A stretch of 64,000 nt of DNA, taken from Auanema rhodensis (Eukaryota > Nematoda > Chromadorea > Rhabditida > Rhabditidae). The stretch is taken from positions 15,406,476 through 15,470,475 of the forward strand of contig OZ059894.1 in the NCBI GenBank assembly GCA_964057225.1, in the 5' to 3' direction. How positions within the stretch are numbered: position 1 is the first letter of the stretch; every line of letters starts with the position of its first letter. Position numbers and translations under genes: made by a program. Positions 57,701 to 64,000 of the stretch are shown here, in pieces. The notes under the pieces are model-generated. The model did not search any database, was not told where the DNA came from, and worked only from the letters and a program-made list of their open reading frames with translations.

Positions 57701-58987
57701 ATTGTTGTGTTCTTCAACATTAATCTATTTATAAATGCCACCTTCTGATTTTTTATTTTTACCATAATCTCTTACTAGCTTTCCTCTATTTAGCAAATTC
57801 ACCTATACAAGCTATTTTACATATTGTTTAGAAGCTACATCTTAAACTAATGAGATTCAGCTTTGCATATAAATACATATAACAGATTTAGATTGTTGTC
57901 TAATTTCGGTTTCGCTATCTTTCAGAGTTTAAGACAATTTACTATAAGTGCTCTTGAAGTTTCCACTTTTGATCAAAAATATTAATCAATTTGTTTGTTG
58001 ATGTACTTTTTCTTTATATTATTTAACTAGAACTATTCGGGATACATATATTTAGTTAAAATTGTCTCTATCTAATCAACTATGAAGTATTATTAGCTCA
58101 GACCATGCTTTTAGTATTTCAATCCAATCTGCAAAAGCGGGTTTTTCAAAATTAACTTCCTCGGCGGAACTTAACACTTTCAAATATTTGACAGTTTAGA
58201 AAACAGTGGAATCTTTTAAGCTTCAAGCCTCCTTATCCTATGCAACAAATTTCAAACATAACACTAGTAGATTTTTGAAAAATGAAGAAGAAGAATGAAA
58301 AATTCTTTTATGAAAGTCTTTCTGAAACATCTCGTAACAAACAAATTCAAATTCATTTTTTCTCAGCCACAGCATAGGGGATTTGAATAAGTTTTTAAAC
58401 AATTATTCAATATCCTCTTTGAGAATCAAAAAAAAAAAAAGAAAATTAACAATAAATATTTCTTTTTTAACTTTTTATCTTGTGTTATAGTTATATAATA
58501 ATCAAACTATAAGTTGGTACTGAGAAATACGTAAAAAAGCTTGTTTTTCATAATTCCTTTTAATATCATCTATTAATATTAAAAAGATAAAGTTCTAATT
58601 ATATTCATAGATCTCTTTTTATTTTAATTAAAACAAAATTGTGATTGTGATAGATATGAATAAAACAAATCCGATCTTGGTCAGGCTAGTTTTTTTTTGT
58701 TTGATTAGTCGAACATAATGCTTTTCAAGCTGCTCATACATTAAATTAGATGAAACGAAATAAGAAACAGAATATGTGAGGGAAGCTGATGGTTTATTAA
58801 ATGAGAAACGGAAATAAATATTTTAGTTTTTTTAAAAATATAAATTATTCATTTTTATAATTTATATATGTACATAAGTATGTATACGTAACTAGCTCTC
58901 TCTCCTTTTCTGTATCTCTCTCTCTCTCTTTCTCCTTTACTTCTATCCCTCTTTCTCAATTACTATATGTAATAAATTACATAGATT

Positions 58988-59032
<45 letters not shown>

Positions 59033-59624
59033 CTGTATTTTCATCACAAAACAAAATGTCTTTTGTTAAAGAAGAAAAATAAAATCCATTTATCAAATAG
59101 ATAAAAAGATAAAAGTTAAAGTCTTTATATCTATTTTCTAGATATATCACAAAGATGAGCACCAAAAAAAAACTTCAAACAATTACCGAGAATGTGATAC
59201 ATGAATGAAGTGGTGATTAGTATTCTGCTTCATTATATATAGCATTTTAAAATCTTTTTTAACTATTCATAAGAAAAAATTTTTTTGTTGATTAAGCTAA
59301 AAAAGAAAAGAAGATAAAAAGATTAAGCTTATTCAACTGAATCTATAGTATTCTTTGCTTGGTCAAAAAACATTTTATTTACAATACATATAGTTAGTTT
59401 GTAATATACGTAATATAGAAATATAAAACTTTAAATATTCTTTATGAAACATCTTTCTTTTGCAGATTGCCTGGAATCTGATCTGTCGCATTTCTGATTT
59501 GACGATAGAGCTCATCGATCTATCCACAGTTCAAACTTCCTACATTGGAAATGGAGCTACCTCTTTGCCTTGGATTCGACAACGGTCTTCAACATTGCCA
59601 CTATTTTTTGTTCCTGAAGACTAA
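30832..59624 (+). CDS. Unrecognised 675-aa single-pass membrane protein, 18 exons
   Basis: Exons: 30832-30925, 34184-34265, 34391-34469, 35736-35867, 35915-36029, 36230-36334, 36387-36505, 36552-36700, 36749-36835, 36882-36986, 37056-37136, 37264-37353, 37479-37569, 38647-38748, 39586-39741, 56240-56338, 56990-57172, 59466-59624. All are GT..AG, and the sum is 2028 nt with TAA. Residues 36-52 (SGVLLVAGVGSYCAYRI) form one membrane helix near the N-terminus. An acidic patch follows (IEEIDDDDEEKHEDEGD, about 93-109), then a 300-residue serine-rich region likely disordered. Residues 444-675 look globular and helical, e.g. QIDGDITAEKQIHLALHSLL, DLQRHLRAIWDVVDLHLLSE and GLSWFDCDSP, ending PLFFVPED. 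I found no named domain. The layout would suit an organelle-anchored adaptor; RIC-7, a nematode mitochondrial trafficking protein of similar size, is an untested guess. Intron 15 spans 16.5 kb. Confidence 0.85.
30926..34183. other. Intron 1 of the 18-exon gene (3.3 kb)
   Basis: AT-rich, with no nested gene seen. It contains a pure (TC)n tract at 32371-32419. Confidence 0.6.
32371..32419. repeat. (TC)n microsatellite
   Basis: About 24 TC units in intron 1 of the 18-exon gene. Confidence 0.97.
36129..36162. promoter_or_regulatory. C14 run next to an ACGTG inverted motif
   Basis: Fourteen Cs at 36129-36142 precede CACGTGTACTTTCACG (36147-36162), an imperfect member of the ACGTGA palindrome family. 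Both are in the 200-bp intron 5 of the 18-exon gene. Confidence 0.4.
37570..38646. other. Intron 13 of the 18-exon gene with microsatellites
   Basis: It holds a GA/GGGGA-rich stretch (37827-37874) and a long CT tract (38368-38436). No nested exon was seen. Confidence 0.6.
38368..38436. repeat. (TC)n microsatellite
   Basis: About 34 TC units with one CAC interruption. Confidence 0.97.
38749..39585. other. Intron 14 of the 18-exon gene
   Basis: AT-rich 837-bp intron with short TA and GT runs. Nothing else was seen. Confidence 0.6.
41602..41637. promoter_or_regulatory. Cluster of four ACGT-core motifs
   Basis: CACGTAAATTTCACGT forms an inverted pair (41602-41617), followed by TACGTGTAATACGTGAA (41623-41639). 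It lies about 330 bp beyond the 3' end of the nested minus-strand gene, within the large intron. Confidence 0.4.
41966..44432 (-). CDS. Secreted six-cysteine Ly6/ET-module-like protein, nested antisense gene
   Basis: Exons, 5' to 3': 44432-44355, 43293-43200, 43115-43027, 42106-41966. Phases close to 133 aa plus TGA. Residues 1-18, MMFVLLCLLSILAQSAAL, are a clear signal peptide. The mature part has Cys 20, 41, 84, 107, 109 and 114 and ends CMCNYDRCN, the C-x-C-x4-C-N signature of nematode three-finger (Ly6/uPAR-like) and ET-module proteins. No membrane anchor or GPI-type hydrophobic tail follows, so it is probably secreted. TTTCAG lies 8 bases before the ATG, a likely leader or 5' UTR acceptor. 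The gene lies entirely inside intron 15 of the 18-exon gene on the opposite strand. Ligand and function are unknown. Confidence 0.78.
42361..42422. repeat. (TAG)n microsatellite
   Basis: An imperfect run of TAG/GTA triplets in intron 3 region upstream of the nested gene's last exon. Confidence 0.9.
42709..42741. repeat. (AT)n microsatellite
   Basis: About 16 AT units, preceded by shorter TATA runs. Confidence 0.95.
45753..45788. promoter_or_regulatory. Cluster of three ACGT-core motifs
   Basis: TTCACGTTCGAA, then TACGTGTATTTTCACGTG (45770-45787): an imperfect palindrome of the TACGTGAA..TTCACGTA type. It sits 1.3 kb upstream of the nested minus-strand gene start. Confidence 0.4.
46193..47076 (+). 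pseudogene. Decayed coding stretch in the large intron
   Basis: A 56-codon open frame (46193-46363) contains LMPFGLPKYQRISSENAVKN and ends DDEAPTTSKKKRK. Then come pieces with intervening stops and frame changes: MMSRLFSSSSAKLQVSSNGK (from 46682), LKRQRLEKRIHNIGESEEE, and DECDELNQWCDA followed by LKDDENPAQNNN (near 47002-47076). The strand bias and hydrophilic, lysine-rich composition suggest an old processed pseudogene. No family was recognised and chance cannot be excluded. Confidence 0.25.
52397..52412. promoter_or_regulatory. ACGTGAAAGTTCACGT palindrome
   Basis: Arms ACGTGAA and TTCACGT surround an AG centre. This is the same element as at 25621, in the opposite reading of its centre. 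Confidence 0.45.
57173..59465. other. Intron 17 of the 18-exon gene (2.3 kb)
   Basis: AT-rich, with a CT-rich stretch at 58900-58950 and a pure AT tract at 58991-59031. No nested gene was seen. Confidence 0.6.
58991..59031. repeat. (AT)n microsatellite
   Basis: About 20 AT units. Confidence 0.97.
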
Positions 59625-61351
59625 TATCATTTGACTGTTTTCGACAAAGCTGAGCAAATTCATGTCTAAGGACGCCGAAATACATACTAGGCTCGAAAAA
59701 TCCATTAATCTAAACTTTAAATCCCAATTTTTTCCATCCAAAACAAAAATCAGGAATTTTCATAAGCTATTTTAGAAATCTTTGCTTTATTCTCAGATTT
59801 TGAATCAAAAAAGCATCTAATACAATTCCCGAACATGTCTTAAAGGTCTGTCTGATTTTTCAACGGATTTTTCATTGCCTTCTACGGTTTGTCGTTCAAA
59901 GGGTTAACATAACGTTTAGCTCTGTGTCTTGGTCCCGACAATACTTTTGAATATTTCGGTTTCTTTACAACTCGGGTATAATATGTGAATATAATCATTA
60001 GGGTAGTTAATGCTAGTTTGTTAACAGAAACTTTTTTTAATTTCAATATGTATATCTTATCTTAAATCATTTTTATCTCATTTTGAACCTGGAAAATAGT
60101 TCAAAATAAGGTTGATGATTGAACGATAAGAGAGGCTTTATAGCCAAATTTCAATTGTTGCACCTAGACAGTTTAATCTACGCATCTCAAAAACTTGGAA
60201 ATTCATTTAGTTTATATTCATCAAAATCATTGTTTTTTCTAATCAATTATATGAAAAAATACTCAAATATGTCATCAACATGAGTCATCATAAGGCAAAT
60301 ATCGTGACATTTGCAGCTGAAAAAGTTGAAAAAGTCGGTTTTCTTCTTTGAATTAAAAGAACAATCTCTTTAATAAACTTTATCTAAATACCCTCAATAA
60401 TTAGAAACAATTTTCGTGAGAAAAAAATGAAAATTGTTTAAGTTCAATTGAGCTTTATCAATACATTTTGTGCATTTTGAGGGGCACAAACACAATCTAT
60501 AGATACAAAGAGATTCTCATCTCCTCCATTTACCAACAACCAGTACTGTTGGCAATAACATCGGAATGTTCCAAAATAAGTTTTGTCAAAGTTCATATTC
60601 CAATGATCAGGATAATTAAAGCATTAGTTATGAAAAGCTATTGATGAATATGAATTAACTACTTTGAAAAGTGAGGGAGATAGATTTCAAAGAATATCAA
60701 ATATAAGCCTTATTGATACTTATAAAAATGATTTATTTTTTATTTTTTCTTTTATTGATTAATGTAAAAAACATAATTTTATAATTTTAATGAAAACTTT
60801 GTCATCTATATTATAGTAAAACATATTGTTTTCACTTCCATCATATTCTTCATATAAACTTTTGCTCATTTTGTTTTTTTTTAATAATTTTTGAGTTGTG
60901 TAGGTTTAACATCTAATAGAGTTATTATATTAATTATATAATTATATATACATACGTATATATATTTATATATTTTATAATTATATTTATATGAATAAAA
61001 TTTTTCTTTTTTTTTTTTTTTCGATAATATTTATATTTCATTTATATTTATCTTTTTTCCTTTTTTGCTGCTACTATGAGGAACATAAAGAAGGATATAA
61101 AAAGAAAAGTTTCAGAGTACATCAGCATTAATTCCAGATTTAATGACTGAAATATCCCGTATTACGCTTGCAACAAACAATATATCTTTCAACTTTTACA
61201 AAAATGTCTTGAATGTAGCCAAAAGCGCTACTAATTAGTTCAACATTTCGTAAAATCTTCTCTCAAAATGCTGATAAAGTTTAGCAAATGTTCCAAAGTA
61301 TTAAGTAGAAAACTGAAGCCATCTAGTTCATGCTGGAAAAAAATGTCACTC
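59625..61351. other. 3' flank of the 18-exon gene
   Basis: Probable 3' UTR followed by AT-rich intergenic DNA. A minus-strand open stretch at about 61238-61330 (FLLNTLEHLLNFISILRED) after a TTTTCCAG acceptor may be an extra 3' exon of the neighbouring minus-strand candidate gene. Confidence 0.4.
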
Positions 61352-62296
61352 TTATTGTATAAGAAGAGACAATGAACAATCACGTGCGTGTTTTAATCTT
61401 AATATCTTCATCTCGAAATGTTGCAATAAGGAATATCCTGAAAAGATGAAAAAAAAGAATAATAATATATAATATAAGGTATTATAATAATAAAAAACAA
61501 TTTCTTAAAAGGTATTAATCTATAAAAAAATTATTATTTGCATATCTGAATATGTTAAGTTCGTCAAGGGAAACGAGGCATGCCCATAAAGGACTAACCG
61601 GAAGAACAAAAATCGAAAACAGTTCTAAATTTAGGTAATAATTAAACTAATAATATTACTTTTTCATATTTTGAGATTTTTATATATATTTTGAATTGAT
61701 ATTATGGGAAAGTTTCTCTTCCTCAATATATATTAGACAATTTTTATTAAGCAAGATAGATTCATGATGTGTTATTCTTAACCAATTTCTGTGAAATTTT
61801 GTCTGAAAACAGTACTTCACAAGTCAGCTGATACTAATTTTAATGTTATTTCATATATTTAAGATGAGGAAGATGTTTCATTCACTTCCTATTACGTCTT
61901 ACAATAGATATAAATAGTATAAAGAATTTTTAAAAAAGAAAATAAATACAAAAGAGAGAAAGAACTTTCAGTTTTGCTTGTATCTTTAATTGATGTTTAG
62001 CATATTTTGAAGTAAAAAAGGAAATAAATTGAACATTAAAACTATTAATCAATATTATTATCCTACCTGGTACGTCAGACGAGAATATTTGAACTTTCAG
62101 CTGGAAATTGCCTTCTGAACAGTTTTCAATTACATCGTCGTCGTTTTCTCTTTATATTAAAATACCGAAGTAGCATCATATATATTATGGGGATGTGCAA
62201 AGTATTCTAGGTTTCTTCATAATATTCATCGTTTGACGTCGTTGTTCCCGAAATTATTCTTTGAAATTCGTCTTTATTTGGAATGATCTTCCTCAT
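61352..62296 (-). CDS. Possible 75-aa protein, three exons
   Basis: Exons, 5' to 3': 62296-62238, 62149-62067, 61437-61352; phases close to 76 codons with TAA. It reads MRKIIPNKDEFQRIISGTTT, then VIENCSEGNFQLKVQIFSSD, then VPGYSLLQHFEMKILRLKHA. The exon 2 donor (CCAG|GTAGG) and exon 3 acceptor (CATCTTTTCAG) are good. The first donor (GTCAAA) is weak. Exon 3 has a second open frame (FLIATFRDEDIKIKTR), so the 3' part may be different and longer. No family was recognised. Confidence 0.35.
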
Positions 62297-63361
62297 CTCT
62301 GTTTGATCTCATTAAAGCTTTTAAGGATATTTCTTCAAGAAAAATTTAGTAAAAGGGTAGTTAAAAATATTTTTTCTTTTTATATTTTGAAGAAATAAAA
62401 TGAGTAATTATTGAAATATAAAATAATAATAATACTAATATAATTTTAATAAAATAAGAAAAGATATTTTAAAATTTATTATACTTTATTCAAATAAAAG
62501 ATATTTTTAGTAACATGTAACACCTACTCTTTTCTTCTTTTTTTGCTTCATTATTCACTTATTTTATTAATTTATTGTTTTAATTATACGAAAATTACTC
62601 TAGTTTATAATTCAATTACAAAACATATTTAGTGTTCATATTTCGGTCAAAAAAAAACTATTATCACTTGAAAATCGAATTATCTATTTGAAAAATGGCC
62701 ATTTACATAAAAATATTGAAGAACATTTACCGTAACTCATACCTAAAATTCATGTGATAATTGGAATTGTTTATAACATTTACAAAATCTATTTTTAAAA
62801 ATAAAATAATTTCATCAGTCTTTTCTAGGTACTATGAAACTTAGTTCAAGCATTTTCTCAGAAGGATAATACCTGGGCGGGAATGGGCCTTAGTATATGG
62901 CATAATACTGGAATTATAATGAAAAATACCTATAGTATCTATTACAAAATTCAATTTCATTTTGTTTATAATTATAAACGTCAAATACAAAAAACATTTA
63001 TATTCTGTAGTTCTAATTCAAGTGCTGTCAAAACTAAAAAATACATAAAAAGAGAAATAAATACATTAATACATGGCAATCTGATTTTGTGAGCAGATAT
63101 AAGAATTTCTCTAAAATAAGAATTTGCACAGAGAAGATGTTGCACAAGAGCACGGTCCCGTCTTTTACAAACTAAAGACATACTGAGTCTTACACAAATA
63201 ATCTAGATAACTAGAAATGATTTGAAATATAATAAATAAATAAATAGGAAAAATAACAATATTGTAAAACAAGAATTGAGAAAGAGCTAGAGTACAAGAT
63301 TGGTTGGAAAAAGGAGAGAAAAGGAGAAGAAAGGAGAGAAAAGAGAGAGAGAGAAAGAGAA

Positions 63362-63431
<70 letters not shown>

Positions 63432-63557
63432 AAAAGAGAGAGAGAAAGGGAAGGAATGATAATCAAACTGATGCGTTTTGAGGTCAATGGATGAAATACT
63501 CTTCTTCTTAAAGAATTGCTCATTTTAGTCAAAAACTAAATTGACTATTTTAATAAA
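62297..63557. other. Intergenic AT-rich DNA
   Basis: No supported exon was seen. It contains a long GA microsatellite. Confidence 0.5.
63343..63450. repeat. (AG)n microsatellite
   Basis: A pure AG core of about 30 units (63367-63427) with degenerate GA flanks, just downstream of the minus-strand gene at the right edge. Confidence 0.97.
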
Positions 63558-64000
63558 TTATCGCTTTCCACTGGGCTTGAAAAGATATTCGAGCTCAGGT
63601 GCTATAGTGGGCAGTAAATCCTTTGGTGGCTCAAAGTTTCTAGCGAATTTCACAAACTGAAAAGGAAATGTCAAGAAGTTGTTATCCTAATTCAACGAAT
63701 TTTAAATATATAATGGTAATACTTACCTGTTCCTTGAACAGATCTAAAGCTCCAGCCGTATTAGCCCATCGTTGAATTCGCTGAAGATTATCTAAGCCGA
63801 TTGTTCGATCTACATGACCTAATAGTTTAGCTTGGGAATCCAGTTTTTGAGATCCAAGAGCAACTGTAAATGACATAACAGGGTTAATGAAATCATCGAA
63901 TTATTATATAACAACAGTAATGTTATGTAATATCAATTACCTTCCATAATATCAACCATAACAGTCTCAACTGGTGTTCCTCGTTCAAAATGTGTTATAG
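63558..64000 (-). CDS. 3' end of an unrecognised gene running off the window
   Basis: Three exons are seen: 64000(+)-63941, 63863-63727 and 63656-63558, ending in TAA. Phases agree, the donors are GTAATT and GTAAGT, and the acceptors are TTTACAG and CTTTTCAG. The C-terminal 99 or so residues include THFERGTPVETVMVDIMEVA, AKLLGHVDRTIGLDNLQRIQ, RWANTAGALDLFKEQFVKFA and PTIAPELEYLFKPSGKR. It looks like a conserved helical C-terminal region, but I could not assign a family. The 5' part lies beyond the right edge. Confidence 0.8.

Overview
The window looks like nuclear DNA of a nematode. It is strongly AT-rich and its genes are split into many exons. Introns range from about 45 bp to more than 16 kb. 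The recognisable families fit a nematode: a patched-related (PTR) sterol-sensing protein, a MAB-3/DMD-3-type protein with two DM domains, a secreted six-cysteine Ly6/ET-module-like protein, and an intron-containing tRNA-Tyr(GUA). Several start codons lie at or just after a TTTCAG- or TCAG-type acceptor, as expected if mRNAs are trans-spliced to a leader. All gene models here were built by hand from open frames, GT/GC..AG signals and phase bookkeeping, with no homology search.

Left part (1-9.6 kb) is gene-dense: a 138-aa unknown gene (+), a BTB-domain gene (-) whose 5' end has been copied as an inverted repeat, a full-length PTR gene (-), and a 78-aa single-pass membrane protein gene (-). Bases 1-604 repeat exactly bases 6495-7098 inside the PTR gene, introns included.

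Middle left (9.6-30.8 kb) is sparse. It holds the two-DM-domain gene (14.4-17.1 kb, +), tRNA-Tyr at 18.65 kb, GA/CT microsatellites, copies of a palindromic TACGTGAA..TTCACGTA motif, and several exon-like islands on the minus strand between 23.9 and 29.0 kb that I could not join into one gene.

Right part (30.8-59.6 kb) is one 18-exon plus-strand gene. All its splice phases close to a 675-aa protein with an N-terminal membrane segment, a long acidic/serine-rich middle and a conserved-looking helical C-terminal third. I could not name it. Its 16.5-kb intron 15 contains a complete nested antisense gene for a secreted cysteine-rich protein and a decayed coding stretch. The last 4 kb has a possible 75-aa minus-strand gene and the 3' end of an unrecognised minus-strand gene that runs off the window.

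No CRISPR array, autonomous transposon or virus was seen. The most unusual features are the exact 604-bp duplication, the inverted gene-fragment duplication, the dispersed ACGTGA palindromes and the giant intron with its nested gene.
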